A stretch of 64,000 nucleotides of DNA. Origin: Hymenopellis radicata (Eukaryota > Basidiomycota > Agaricomycetes > Agaricales > Physalacriaceae). The stretch's first letter is position 1; every line of letters begins with the position of its first letter. This document shows, one piece after another, positions 1-11,460 of this stretch. A program made the position numbers and the translations under genes. The notes under the pieces were generated by a model. The model saw only the letters and a program-made list of their open reading frames with translations, had not been told where the DNA came from and made no database searches. The DNA is taken from contig JADNRX010000013.1 of NCBI GenBank assembly GCA_015501595.1, positions 310,001-374,000 on the forward strand, given 5' to 3'.

Positions 1-680
1 GATGGCGGTAGATTCCATCAAATCCGCGTCTGGAGGAAGTGATTCTGATTGACTACCGTTCTGTGGGTCCCACTCTATTGAAAAGGGCGCTGTCTTGGTC
101 GAAATAGACGGATTGTAGTCCGTCAAGACATCTGCGCGTGACAGAGGCTGATCGAGGTCAATGGCGGACTCGGAAAGCTTCTGGCTCCAGCCGTGACCGA
201 GTCCGTTGGTGGCCTTGGCAAACAAAAGGACAATGAGCGGTCGGAGCTGCTTGGACGGCTGGCGAAAGTAGTATTTCGCGATTTCGTCCAGATTTTGGTT
301 GGATGAGCCGAGCAAGCTGATTAGAGCGCTGCGCACTTGGGAGAGCGGCTCCGCGACGAGTTGAAAAGGGTCTGTTCGTACCGCTGTCGACGACAGACGC
401 GAAAATTCGAGGAAGACAGCATGCCGACACCGAGGAGGGCCAAAGTACAGATGGGATATTCGGTTTGACGCCTTGAAATATAGATGTATCACGCAGCACG
501 CCAAAGAAAACAACGTGAATGGCGTACTGGTGCTCCGAGAGGTCTTTTCTCTGTGCGCGATGTTGAGCCAAAGAACGACGACGCGTTGAACAAGCGTTGA
601 CTATTTGGTAATGACAGTTGGGAAGGGCGGGACATTCGAGGGCGGCGTGGTATGGAATGTCGGAGACGGGTGGAGCTCAT
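1..680 (-). CDS. COQ1: Polyprenyl diphosphate synthase, Coq1 type (5' part, cut by left edge)
   Basis: Makes the long isoprenoid tail of ubiquinone by chain elongation from isopentenyl diphosphate in the mitochondrial matrix. Reading the minus strand, the exon from about 370 to 1 encodes DPFQLVAEPLSQVRSALISL, then a GSSNQ-LDEIAKYYF stretch, PSKQLRPLIVLLFAKATNGL and a low-complexity insertion rich in D, S and P. The KQLRP block is the conserved first region of the trans-prenyltransferase family. The DDxxD motifs lie beyond the window. The first exon (680 to about 510) carries an Arg/Ser-rich, mitochondrial-targeting-like N-terminus starting MSSTRLRHSIPRRPR; a second ATG at 635 is an alternative start. 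An intron between about 510 and 373 must be removed to join the two frames; its exact ends were not fixed. Identity is firm from the conserved block, the start less so. Confidence 0.85.
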
Positions 681-1681
681 CGTTGGCGACAGTGAGCAAG
701 ATGCCCTCAACGTCGCGTCTGATCCGGAGGGTGCCGAAATCAGGGCCTTGCCGGCGCCGGCCGCCACTACCGCCAACTCTGTGCAGGCAGCCCGCAGCAC
801 TCGTCCCACGGGCCATGGGCATCAATTCTGTTTGGACCTTGGTACGTGATGGTGGCACTGATTCTTTCCTTTCTGACGTTGATTTGTTGATTGCGTTCCC
901 AGTACTGTAGCTTTGTGTATCCAATCATCTGTTCAGACCGCTGTCTTCTTGATCTAGCCAACACTCTACGGTGTTATCACGCTTCGGTTGGTTGTCATGA
1001 ACTCGGTCTTCTCGTCGGATCTTACGAATGATGTTTACTGCCTCAACGTGCGGCTTCATCAAGGCGCGGGCATCACGCAGCCAAGAGTGTACCGTACACC
1101 TACTGCAGTGGAAAAGGTGCTGTAGTATACTTGATTTTGGGCGCAACTATGGTCTAAACAATGAGTTGTACTACGTGGTGCGAACAATTTCTGTCACTTC
1201 GGATTATGTTACTGACTCGCCGAACACAAGTCCTCTTCTAAGTATAGAAGCTTCAAGGAGACTCGGAGTTACCAATATCTTTTCGAGACACCTTCCTTTG
1301 ATCCATTCTCTTCACTCCATTCAGCTTTGCAAGCTTTTGCCCGTCACTATTGATACCGGCATGGCATCGTTCGGATAACATGGCATTTCCTAATACTGTA
1401 ACACTAGCTCCGCTCTCAACGCAGTGCATCTCTCTTCCCCGCACGTCCATCCTCACTCCTCCCCACGTCTCCCTCTCCCTTTGCAGTCCCTTTGCTGACC
1501 TGGAATGTAAGTGCTTCTGGCCCTGTTTAAGTAATTTATGCTTTCGCAGTCGGCATCGGCTTCCGGGGCCTCAACAGGTTCCACTGTTGATGTTCCATCT
1601 ACTTGCGCCGCTTCTTGATTTCTCTCTGCGATACCGAATCTCATAGCATCTCTCTTGCAGAGCTTGTGTTGAGCACAAGAG
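681..1681. other. Intergenic, divergent promoter region between COQ1 and the monooxygenase gene
   Basis: No supported gene. Reading frames here are short and look random. A pyrimidine-rich tract at about 1429-1500 (runs of CTCCC and CTTCC) lies upstream of the monooxygenase start, as is common in fungal core promoters and 5' leaders. Confidence 0.6.
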
Positions 1682-3701
1682 ATGTCAGTCAGACAGGCGC
1701 CGTTGTCAATCACCTTTGCAGTCGTTGGAGGAGGTGGGTGCTTTCAATACCAGAGGACTTGACGGCTACTTGACAACATTTTCTCAAAGGTATCGGCGGT
1801 CTTGCGTGCGCTTACTCATTGGCGCGCCATGGACATACAGTCCATGTTTTTGAAAGAGACAAAGCACAACCGCAAGTGCGTCTCTGTTCCACTACAAGTT
1901 CTGGTTGTTCTCTAAGTTGTGGACCACAGCGATCGGGCGGCATTCGCGTTCCTCCAAATCTCACAAAACTCTTGCTCGAATGGGGCCTCGATAAGGAGCT
2001 CGAAATGGCCATGAAGACGCGGCGAAGCGACTTCTACCACTGTACGTCGCCTGCGGCTATGTCGCGTGAATAGATCTCAACTCTCCCCAGTAGATACTGA
2101 TGAACATCAGGGATATTTACTCTGGCAGGCGGACGTCCTTCGGGAAGCTGGTGGGGACTTTTGTACCATGCATGTGCGTCGCATTGCTCTCACAGTCAGT
2201 TCCCAATCAACTGATACTTCTGATTCCCAGTGGGACGAGCTCTATCAAATTCTCTACAGGCTATCCACATCAGCAGGCACAAAAATTACGTTCGGCGCAA
2301 CAGTGACCTCGGTAGCACCGAATGACAATGATAGACCCGTTCTGACATTCGCGGATGGATCTACATTTACCGCCGATGTAGTAGTCGGTGCGGATGGGAG
2401 TAAAAGCATGATGAGGGAGATAGTCAATGCGGACAGCTTTGGCGAGCCGAAAAGTGGTAATAGCGAATCCGACATGACGGTCTATACGTGAGTTTACTAT
2501 CCTATCTCAACCGACGAGCGATGCTCATTTTGGGTGGCGTAGAATTGTCGTACCTTCGGAGAAACTCATGGAAGATCCCGACCTCCGAAAACGAGTTGAT
2601 TCACCCCAGGTGTGTACAGATCGTCGGATGTGGCCATATCTTGGATTAACGCTTTCTGAAGGGTCAGTTCACTCTGTGGATGTCAGATAGAAAATGGTTA
2701 CTTGGTAGGTGTTCTCATCCGAGTATGATTTTTGTGGACTAAAAGCCATAATTCATAGGATATCCCATTGTGCGTCTGCTACTCTGGCTTCGAGGATGCT
2801 CAACTTAACCTTTGTTCGGTACAGAGAAAGGGCAAAGAATATTGCATTCACGCAAACTGGCACGCAGAATACGCAGAACGCGATGATACGCGCGAGTGGG
2901 CCGATATCGTACCGACAAGCAGTATCGATTTCACAGGGTGCCATCCAATGTAAGCGATTACAATATCTTGTTGGTTTTGTATTCACAGGAAAACTAGGAT
3001 GGCACGAGTATTCTCTTTGTCGCCTGACGTCCTGAGATCCAATTACCGAGAAACACATGTCGAGGACTGGGTTGATAATACCGGTCGAATTTTGCTCGTC
3101 GCGGAAGCCGCCCATCCCACCATTGTACGTTGTCCGTGCAATCCTCAAATCTCTCTGACGTTAATGCGGAACAGCCCTTCACTATTCACGGGCAAAGTTT
3201 AGCAGTGGAAGATGCTGTGGTCCTTGGGACGCTATTCTCACGACTCTCGCGATGGGATCAAATACCGCAACTCCTTGATGGCTTTCAAGAATTGCGACAA
3301 GAACGGTGTCATTATGTCCACGCCTCTGAGGTCAGCACGGCGTCAGTGCTATCCATGCCTCCCGGCGAGGCACGGCAAAAACGTGACATGGACCTGAACG
3401 TTTCACTTGCCCAAGATGAGACATGGGACGAAGGTAAACTCTTAGGCCAATGGGAGGTAAGCAAATTACAGTTTTTTGGCCACAACTACTTGCTGGCCAC
3501 AACTAATATGCTCTAGGTGATAGCAGCGGTGTTCGGATATAACGCGCGTGAGGCCGCGGAAGATTGGTGGATCAAATGGGTAAGTAATCTGTCTCATGAT
3601 GGTCCAAAGCTCATGTTCCCTAGGGTTTGTTGGACCACCGGGTTTCCATTTTTGATGTGTTGAATCTTGGGATGCACACAAGCCACAAGGTGCATGACTG
3701 A
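1682..3701 (+). CDS. FAD-dependent monooxygenase, salicylate-hydroxylase-like
   Basis: Class A flavin monooxygenase likely to hydroxylate a small aromatic or related compound using NAD(P)H and O2; the substrate cannot be read from sequence. Spliced product starts MSVRQAPLSITFAVVGGG followed by IGGLACAYSLARHGHTVHVF, a classic GxGxxG dinucleotide fold interrupted by an intron at about 1733-1791. Later come the GADG motif (VVVGADGSKSMM, near 2390) that binds FAD and NAD(P)H, and near the C-terminus LLVAEAAHPTI joined across an intron to PFTIHGQSLAVEDAVVL. That last block is where the family normally has GDAAHP...GQG; here the GD pair is AE, a possible functional change. At least eight short introns are present, all with usable GT-AG ends. 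The stop is 59 bp from the stop of convergent TAF10. No signal peptide or membrane segment is seen. Confidence 0.85.
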
Positions 3702-3760
3702 TACAGATGGGCAGCTGTAACAGTGTAAGGTATTGATGGACATTGGAAAGAATATCTATG

Positions 3761-4377
3761 CTACATGTAAAAGTCCGGTTTCCTAGAGTTGATGCCGTAC
3801 TCTGCAAGTGCGGAACTCAGATCATCCATTGTAAGAGTTGTGCGCGTCCGATCCTACCCAATATTAGGCAATGGTAGGTGGAAATACGTTGTACAAACCT
3901 TGATGGAGCCAGCACCAGTGAGCGGTTGGTTTGCACGTGCTCGACCGCCTGTAGCGTTAGTGCGTATTCGCGCGTGCTGATAGGCGTCGGCGGCAATGTC
4001 AGAGACAAACTTCTGGGCAGCCAGTGAGAGGAGACGTTTCCTAGACGTCCATCGTCAGCAACGCGGGAGGTGTGGGACGACAGAAGGGCATACAGCCGCA
4101 CATCCTCGCATTCAAAGCCGACGCGTTGCAGATAGTAGTCAGTAACCTCGTTTGGGATCTAAGCGACGCATTGAGTGTACAGAGCGAGAACGACGGCGAA
4201 GATGGCCACCAGTGGTTCATAGTCGTCGAGCATAAGTAGAAACTCGGCAAGCGTGCGGTCCTTGCGAGCATCCTCTGCCGCCTGGCGCGACTGCGGCTGC
4301 GCAGACGGCGCTGACGGGTCCTGTGGCGTCTGGGATGGCCCAACTGGGTAAACAAAGTTCTGCGACTGGGACGCCAT
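3761..4377 (-). CDS. TAF10: TFIID/SAGA subunit TAF10
   Basis: Histone-fold subunit shared by TFIID and SAGA, acting in RNA polymerase II initiation in the nucleus. Four exons give about 155 residues: MASQ start, a Pro/Ser/Gln-rich leader, then [55 protein letters not shown] and a C-terminal exon ending [10 protein letters not shown]. These match the TAF10 histone fold closely and in the right order. Introns removed: one with a GTGGCC donor ending at TTAG before the IPNE block, one after DVRL, and one after GAGSIK. Removing each keeps frame and restores a continuous family sequence. The length is slightly below the animal protein, as in other fungi. It is tail to tail with the monooxygenase gene and divergent from the Zn2Cys6 factor. 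Confidence 0.93.
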
Positions 4378-4973
4378 GGTGGAATTGAGCTGAGGGGAAA
4401 GCTGTGCTAGAAAGTTTGGCTTGTTTGGTTGGTTTTGCCAAGTCTTAGTTTGGGCTCAGCTTCGACTTGGCTGAATCCGCTTGATACTTGTAACAAGGTT
4501 GGCGTAAACAGCGCCAGAAGAATCCATTCCTCATGTCGCTGTGGGGCCGCCGCTGCTCTCCCAAAGACCTGGCTTGTATACCCATTGGTCACCGCTCAAC
4601 TTCTGCGGTGATGGGCCAACCCTGTGCCAGCAACCGCTATCTGCAAAGTTCTCACCTCGGAGTTTACCCGTTTGCCAGTAGCAAATGCTTTGAGGTCCGT
4701 GGACTTGCATTCGCCACAAAACCTGCACAACTCTGCGTACTTCCGAGTCGCATTTGGCATCGACATAAAGAGCGACGGTTATGGAACTCTTCTCGAGTCC
4801 TGCCCGACTCATTCCGCTGTAACAGGCCGCGTAGAATGTAGACAGCTTGCCAAATTTATTCCGTTTCCTGATGAAATTGATCGAGACTATATAGCGTCCT
4901 TGTTTGTTCAAGTGAGTATGTTTAAGATTCAGCCCCGAATAAACCGCCCGCTCCCTCTCTCTTTCCTTCCACC
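4378..4973. other. Divergent intergenic region between TAF10 and the Zn2Cys6 factor
   Basis: No coding region supported. It contains a TATA-like octamer near its right end (listed separately) and T/G-rich stretches near 4410-4445. Confidence 0.6.
4887..4894 (+). promoter_or_regulatory. Candidate TATA box of the Zn2Cys6 factor gene
   Basis: CTATATAG lies 80 bp upstream of the ATG at 4974, a normal spacing for a fungal TATA element. Assigned from sequence and position only. Confidence 0.4.
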
Positions 4974-7900
4974 ATGACCTCCGCCAGCAGGCCGCCTCTC
5001 GACACATCTGCTGCACGGAAGAGCGCGTTATCTTGCGCGGAATGTAGGAGGTTTTGTGGCAAACATCATCACAACACGATCGACCACTGATACTCTGTGT
5101 AGATCCAAGCTGCGCTGCGACCGCGTTTTTCCCTGCCAGTCATGTATAAGGTGAGTGCTACACCTCTCTTATCTTCGCTGGGCTGACCGGTGGCAGGCGA
5201 GGATGCGCTGGAATCTGTCCAGAGGGTGCGTAGCTCGTCACAGCTCACTCGTCTTCCGCTCATCGTTCTGTAGGCACTCTGACCGCAACCAAAGGAAACA
5301 AGTAGGATATTATACCACTGTTACTGGGTTCGACTCAACGCTGGACACAGGGTTATCATGGCTCATGCTGAGAAACTCGCCGAAGAAGTCAAGGTCTTGA
5401 CAGCGCGAATACGCGAACTGGAAGGTGCACTATCGGGTCAGGCCAATGGCGAAAATCATCCGCTGCTTCAAACACAAGACTCTCAGCGAGAAGAAATAGA
5501 TGCCCTCTATGAAAAGGGTCTACATGAAGTTTCTGAAGCCATTGGATCGCTCGCAATCGGTGAAGACGGCCAGGCCAAATACTACGGCGAGACCGCGGGT
5601 TCTGAGGTTCGCCATTCAATGTCTTTCCCCCCCAATTGGCACTTACCTTCTCAATAGTACTTCCAGAGTCTCTTACCAGTAAGTCTACCGCTACAGTATG
5701 TTTGCACGTTTTGACTCTTGTGTAGCCTACGGAAGAAGAAGCCGCGTTCACCAATGAGCACCATAATCTTGATCTCCTTACGAACTTGTCGATCTCGTCA
5801 ACTCGTTCCCTTTTGGCATGAAGGATTGCAGCTATACAAAATTCATCTTTGCACCATACATACCTACTCAAGAGCGGGCAATGTACCTAGCCGACCTTTA
5901 TTACAAGAACACCGCTTGGATGTACGCACCTTCCCAGTGTTCAGCACTCGGACGTACTGATATCATCTTTAGGTATGATCCAATTATACAGCAAGACTTC
6001 CTTATGAACATCCTCACGCCAATATACTTCATCCCAGGTTTTACCCACCTGAACACTATACACGCACACAAACTCGCCGTGTTCTTCATGCTGATGGGAG
6101 ACGGTGTGCTATACGACCCCAGTCCGGACGCCAAACTTCTTGCAGAACAGTATCATGCTCTGTCTCAAGCTGCCATATCTATCGAGCCTTTACTTTTGGA
6201 AGTGACGTCGGCAACTGTGCAAGCGTTGTTCATGATGGTTCGCTTCATCTACAACTCGGATCGCAAGAGTAACGAGGCGAGATGGGTCCTGAACGGTCTC
6301 TGTGCTCGTCTAGCTCAATCGGTAAGTGTTGATTAAGAGTTGGAACGTAGCACGTATTGATACCCTTCAGATTGGTCTCCGTAAGTCGATGTATTCTAAA
6401 GGGGCTCGAAATGCTCATTGGATTTCCAGATCGTGATAGTTCTGGCTGGAACCTTGATCCAGAAGAACAACAGCGGCGCAGGCGGATGTTTTGGGAACTG
6501 TATACTTATGATGCATGGACGGTTAGTCGAATCGACCGCTGCTCATACAGTTACTAACAGGCCTATCTGTATAGAGTATTGTCAATGGGCGCCCGCCATC
6601 TCTGATGATTCAACACACGGATTGCCGCTTCCCCGACGATATTGATCCTGTATTGAAAGGATCTGGCGAAAAAGAACTGAGTTGTGCGTTCTACTCCATA
6701 ACTGCTTGCTATTACATTCATTAACTTTTTTCACTAGGGCATGCATGGAAGCTGAGATACTCGGCGAGCTGCCTGTCAATCTCGATACAGCACATATTTA
6801 CGACTCGAGTCCCATCGTACAAGGCCTTACTTGATTTGGACAAGAAGATTCGAAAGTTCCCGGTAGCGCCTCATCTTCAGTCTCCGATAGAGGCTTCGGA
6901 GGCTGGGAGGGCCTGGTCGTCAGACAGACTGCATGCTCTGCAGCAGTACTGTGTTGTTTGCGAGAGAGAGTCTAGTGAGGTCTCAAGGTTCCTCCGTCTA
7001 CCGAGTTACTCATTTTCGACGTTCGTCAGACCTCCTCTACATCCATCGGAGTTATTTTGCGCAGGCCATTCAAGCGCAGTCCCGGAACCCGTTACAGCAT
7101 CAGTATGCTCCTTCCGTGCTCGCGACCTACCGTAGTGCTTGTCGAATAATATCGAGTCTACGTGGGCTGTATATCAGTCATCCTGATATCGCGGCTCCCA
7201 CGTGGTTCTTCTGGTCTGGCATATTTTCCTCTTGTGTAGGTAACCTTTGTCTCCCTTAATTTGACCATGCTAAATATGCTCCTTAGGTTGTCCTTGGCGC
7301 TCTAGTCGTCGAAAGCCCGGGGTGCACGCTGGCCCATGATGCATTGATTCTGTTGAATCAAACTGTACCGTTCTACGACGAAGGATCGCGACGCTGTCGC
7401 CCACCGAAAACAATTGTTCGTTTAGATTACTTTCATGAAACCCACGAGACTGACAACTCTTTCAGCTCATGCTCGAAAAGCTTCGTGACCGCGCAAACAT
7501 GGCATTTTCAGCATTTACGACAACTGGACAGAACACGTCCAAGGACCAACGATTCTCAGATCCTGACGCGCCCGACGAGTTGGCTGTTCTCGGGGGACGA
7601 AAGTCTGTCATCAATCAGAAGGCGTCGTCGGTCTCACCGGGATCCAATCACTCTAACGTGAACCTCTCATACGTGTACGGTGATGGCACGGGCAGCGAGT
7701 CGAGCAACAGTCCACCTGCCAGTCATGACAGTGGTGGCAGTGGACCCGACACATTGATGGACTACTACGACGACCTTGGCGTTTCCGGATTCAGTCCGAC
7801 TTTCCAAGTTCCGCCGAATGGGATGTATGATAATAATATGACGCCTCACATGAACCAGGCCCCTGCCAATCAATACATGTCAAGCAATGGGGTGCCCGCT

Positions 7901-8146
7901 CAACTGGCGGACTTTGGGCTCGGGCAGTATCAGGATGCTGCGTTACGAGTGAGCCAACCGTCGATGTTCACGCAGCCACAGGTGGTTTCGTCGATGCAAC
8001 CGTCGTATCAGTCGGCGAACATCTCGTTGGCGAACATTGGGCAGGCTATGGCACCGATGGGATACGCGTTCAGCGCCACCCAGGAGCCGACCCAGGACGA
8101 CATTTGGCGAAACTTTGTGCGCGAATTTGGTCTCGAGCACGTTTGA
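4974..8146 (+). CDS. Zn2Cys6 fungal-specific transcription factor
   Basis: Nuclear DNA-binding regulator of unknown target genes. The first three exons splice to a complete binuclear zinc cluster: LSCAECRR, SKLRCDRVFPCQSCIR and RGCAGICPEG, with spacing C-x2-C-x6-C-x5-C-x2-C-x8-C, at about residues 20-50. A short coiled coil follows (AEKLAEEVKVLTARIRELEG, from about 5360). The middle region (about 5820-7310) contains the helical fungal-specific regulatory domain, with RRRRMFWELYTYD and INGRP-like (VNGRPPS) and FPDDID motifs typical of it. The C-terminal third (7470-8146) is Ser/Asn/Gln-rich, probably an activation region, and ends REFGLEHV. About a dozen small introns are needed. Convergent with RPC53, 139 bp between stops. 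No neighbouring pathway genes indicate a target. Confidence 0.88.
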
Positions 8147-8285
8147 TTTCATGTAATTTGGTTTTCTTCGGACTGCTGTCTATTGTCTGTATACCTCGCA
8201 CTGCCATAATACTTATCTATTCTGCATATCACTGTTCAGTTACTTAGATGAAAATGTATTAGTTAGCTATCACCTTACTTGTAAT

Positions 8286-9727
8286 TCATGTTGTATCCAT
8301 CGAGATTAAGCCTTCTTCCCCGTCAATAACCATTTTCGGCTTGTTTTCCGCTTGCTCCATCGCCTGGAGGAGGCTGTCTACGTCTGGAGAAACGACGAAA
8401 CGTTTGTTGACTTCTCCGAGAACAGACATTTTGTGTTCTTTCAAGTCCAGGGCTACGGCTTGCTGGAGGAAAGAGGGTTGCGTACCGGCTATGACCTGTA
8501 CGAGTGTCAGTTTTAGTCTTGATGAGAACGGAGAACAACTCGTACATCAAGAAGTGTTCCATTTACGAGCTGGATTTTGACTGCCCCACTGCGGTAAACC
8601 TGCAGATGCCCAATCATCCCGTCGATGACCTGCGCCGGTTCGTCTGGTACTGGAGTGGCAGATGCTGAATTGCCTTCAGACTTGACTGCAAAGGATACCT
8701 TTTTGGGAGTCTTGGTTTGAGGTGGAGGGGCGGCTCCTTTTTCTGTAAAGGTAGGGAATGGATTTGGAAACTGGAAAAAGTAAAGTCGATCTTGTTGTAG
8801 ATTGGGATCCGCGTCCTGCTCAGCTGAGGGTGCTGCAAAGTCTTCGATCATGTCTTCAAGTTCCTCTTCGTCTTCGCTCTCACTGAGGTTCAGGACCTGT
8901 GAGGTGACGCCTTCTGTAAACGATGTTAGTGACGTTGGAGGGAAAGACCGGGATTGTTACCTTCTACGGTACGTTCTTCCTTTGCGACTTTTTTAGGCGG
9001 ACGCGCTCTTTGGAGACTCTCGGGTGCCATAAAGTCCATCTTGCGCACGTTGTCCATGTCGACAATTTCGACGCCTTCGTCTGGGTCGGAATAGACCTCT
9101 TCATCGTCTTCTTGTTTTGCCTTTCCTTTGCCTTTGTCTTCTTCGCGTTTGATGGTAGGGGCGGGGGTGTTTGAAAGACTAGATTGAATGGAGGATCCAG
9201 GAGTGGATAAGGGCCTTGGAGTAGAGAAATTGGAGCGAGGAATAGAACGTCGAGGAGCCATGCTTCCAGCCATCGCTGGGCCCATTGCAAAGGGACCGCT
9301 GGCGGTCATTTCTATAGCAGGGCGGGGCGCGCCTCGGCCACGTCCACGACCATCGCCACGACCGCGTCCTCTGCCTCGGTCGCGTGAGGGCGTCACGGAG
9401 CCGCCATCGGGTGCAGGTTCCTTGGCAGGACATGAATGGATTTCCTGGGGATAGCCAGAGCACGCACAGTTTTTACTTCTCTAATGGATGATTAGAAAGA
9501 GAAAGAACGCGATAAACAGAATAGGACCAACTCTTTTTTGCGTCTGGGGGGTAGTGTGGGTGCAAATTTGAGCTTCTGGGTGCCCTGTCTGGTCGTGTCC
9601 GAGGGCCGTTTAGCAAAGCTGGATATCGCCTTTGGTGTGCGCGACGAGCTACTGGCGTCGTTGTCTATAGCGACGGTGAGGGCGGGGCGACGGCGAGGCA
9701 GGCTAGCATACCAATTGGGGCGGACAT
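8286..9727 (-). CDS. RPC53: RNA polymerase III subunit Rpc53/RPC4
   Basis: Subunit of the TFIIF-like Rpc53-Rpc37 module of Pol III, needed for initiation and termination on tRNA and 5S genes. The C-terminal block has IGHLQVYRSGAVKIQL, then after an intron VIAGTQPSFLQQAVAL and MSVLGEVNKRFVVSPD, which is the RPC4 signature. The N-terminal part is Arg/Gly-rich (about 9300-9400) and contains RQGTQKLKFAPTLPPRRKKE, another family landmark. The start at 9727 was chosen because removing a 47-nt GTATGC...TATAG intron gives MSAPI-DNDASSSSRTPKAI, which stays in frame and does not overlap the neighbour; an unspliced alternative ATG at 9791 would sit 6 bp from the divergent gene. Head to head with the phosphoribosyltransferase gene, with 69 bp between start codons. 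Confidence 0.88.
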
Positions 9728-9796
9728 GACTGGCGGTGATCAAATCAAGATGGAGCACATGGTTGCTCAAAATTCTGTTCACTCTGCTCAACCACC
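9728..9796. promoter_or_regulatory. Compact bidirectional promoter between RPC53 and the phosphoribosyltransferase gene
   Basis: Only 69 bp separate the two proposed start codons, so both 5' leaders and core promoters must lie within this segment or overlap the neighbouring coding sequence. No TATA box is evident. Confidence 0.5.
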
Positions 9797-10864
9797 ATGG
9801 CTACCGAAGTCAAGCATTTCCGGGTTACCTACAACGACATCCACAACCTCATACGCAAGTCAACTCCCAAAGTCGCTGCAGAGTTCAACCCCGACTTGCT
9901 GGTCGCCATTGGCATGTACTTTTCCTAAATACATCTTTCGGTTGTTGACCTCGCCCGCAGGTGGCGGGTAAGTGGAATCGCGCAGGATACTGCATCGTGG
10001 CTGATCTACCGTGGCACAGAGGTTTCTTCCCCGCTCGTGTCATGGTACGTTCTCCGACACCGAAACCCAATGTCTTATCGATGTACATCTACAGCGCACG
10101 TTTTTGCGCGCCCAAACGGACAACAAAGCGCTGCAGATACAAGCAATTGGCTTGTCTCTATATGAGCCTGTTCCCGGTGCTACCGTTGAGCAAATAGGAC
10201 ACGAAGTCATCCGCACCCAGTGGCTGTAAGTATCAGCACCCGTTGTTCTTCCTCTCATAAACCTGTAATGCAGCGGTCCAGACTCGGGAAGACTTCTAGT
10301 TGGAAAGCGCACATTGATTGTGGTAGGTTATCGCGCACCCATTTTGTCTTCGCCAAATTTCACCCTTACATACTAGGATGAAGTCGACGATACACGCAAG
10401 ACCCTCGGGTATGGCCCTTCTTCCCATTTGAGACGTGTCATTGATCTCCTTCAGATATGCTCTGTCGGAACTGAAGAAAGATGTCGAAGCCGAACTACTC
10501 TCTCGTCCAGAAGAGGAACGTGCCGCGCTCCGTGACGCCACCCAGTTTGGGATCTTTGTCGTGCACAACAAACTCAAACCCAAGCTTGCAGAGCTACCTG
10601 CCGGAACACCGTTCGTGTTTTTTAATATTGTTTCTGACGCGTTCTGAATAAGCCTCAGCTACTTTTCCGGGGCTGATGTCGGCGATTTATGGTCAGTACA
10701 TCCTCTATGCCTTGCTTGACACGTCCTGATGCCTTCACAAAGGTTGGATTATCCCTGGGAGATGACGTGAGCCTGCTTTTTCAAACCAGCGATCGTTTCT
10801 GACAAACTGTAGTGATATCGAGGAGCATGATCGTTTGGCTATCGTTGACGCTCAATCCTCATGA
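9797..10864 (+). CDS. XPT1: Purine phosphoribosyltransferase (Hpt1/Xpt1 type)
   Basis: Cytosolic purine salvage enzyme that joins guanine, hypoxanthine or xanthine to PRPP; fungal Hpt1 and Xpt1 are too similar to separate here. The start MATEVKHFRVTYNDIHNLIR is followed by PDLLVAIG, the FFPARVM and RTFLRAQTDNKALQIQAI blocks, the PRPP loop LIVDEVDDTRKTLGYAL, FGIFVVHNKLKPKLAELP, and the end WLDYPWEMTDIEEHDRLAI. The conserved run IGGGGFFPARV only reads through if a GC-AG intron (9912-9960), a 7-nt exon (9961-9967) and a second intron (9968-10019) are used. At least seven more short introns follow. The gene is head to head with RPC53. Confidence 0.9.
9961..9967 (+). other. 7-nt microexon in the phosphoribosyltransferase gene
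   Basis: GTGGCGG lies between an acceptor CGCCCGCAG and a donor GTAAGT. Exon 1 ends ATT-G and the next exon starts A-GGT-TTC, so these 7 nt restore frame and supply the conserved glycines (I-G-G-G-G-F-F). Reading straight through gives a TAA immediately, and skipping the exon breaks the frame. Confidence 0.75.
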
Positions 10865-11460
10865 TGATTTATTGATAAGTATGTAAACATGTTACTTCTG
10901 CTACTGCTACTGTTGTTGTTGTACGTCTTCCCTTCATTGGTTATTGCATTCTCTGACATGGTCTCAGCATCTAGTCCGATTTGTAGAGAAATATACGTTT
11001 TTGTATCCAAAACATCCAGATTCCAAGTTCAACGAACATGTGAACATTGAGGCCCTACCCGCCGCACCCTTCGATGTAATGTATGTGTCGATGCACCATC
11101 TTCGTCGAACTGTTTTGTTTCGCAATGACGCGCTCCTTCCATGAGACGCTAGGTAGCTAGTTCTCGGGGTCAGCAACTTGAAGGTGTATCCCACTCTGCC
11201 TGCAGCATTAACACAATGCAATCGGCCTTGCTCTGCATTTGAATAATACGACAGTGACTAATACTTGGGGCTTAGAGTCTAACTCAAAAGGCTTTAAGAG
11301 TTAGACTTGAGCTCAGATCCTTGTACAGGCACAATCCCGAAAGAGAAATGTGGCAGTGCTGCAGCTTTGGCATGCTTGGCTCGAGGAAAATTGTTGGCGA
11401 TCGGAATCCAGACGATTATCACTACTGTCACCGTCGTCGTCGTCGTTGTTGTTGCCCACA
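10865..11460. other. Intergenic region upstream of CTP synthase
   Basis: No gene supported. It holds short CTACTG/GTT repeats near 10893-10925 and a perfect 10-bp inverted repeat at 11276-11307 (listed separately). Confidence 0.6.
11276..11307. repeat. Perfect inverted repeat upstream of CTP synthase
   Basis: AGTCTAACTC at 11276-11285 is followed 12 nt later by its exact reverse complement GAGTTAGACT at 11298-11307. It lies about 155 bp before the CTP synthase ATG, so it could be a dyad protein-binding site or a hairpin in the 5' leader. Confidence 0.6.

Noticed and set aside
5325..5350. GGGTTCGACTC in the Zn2Cys6 gene, tRNA-like
   Set aside because: Lies in an intron and lacks the rest of a cloverleaf.
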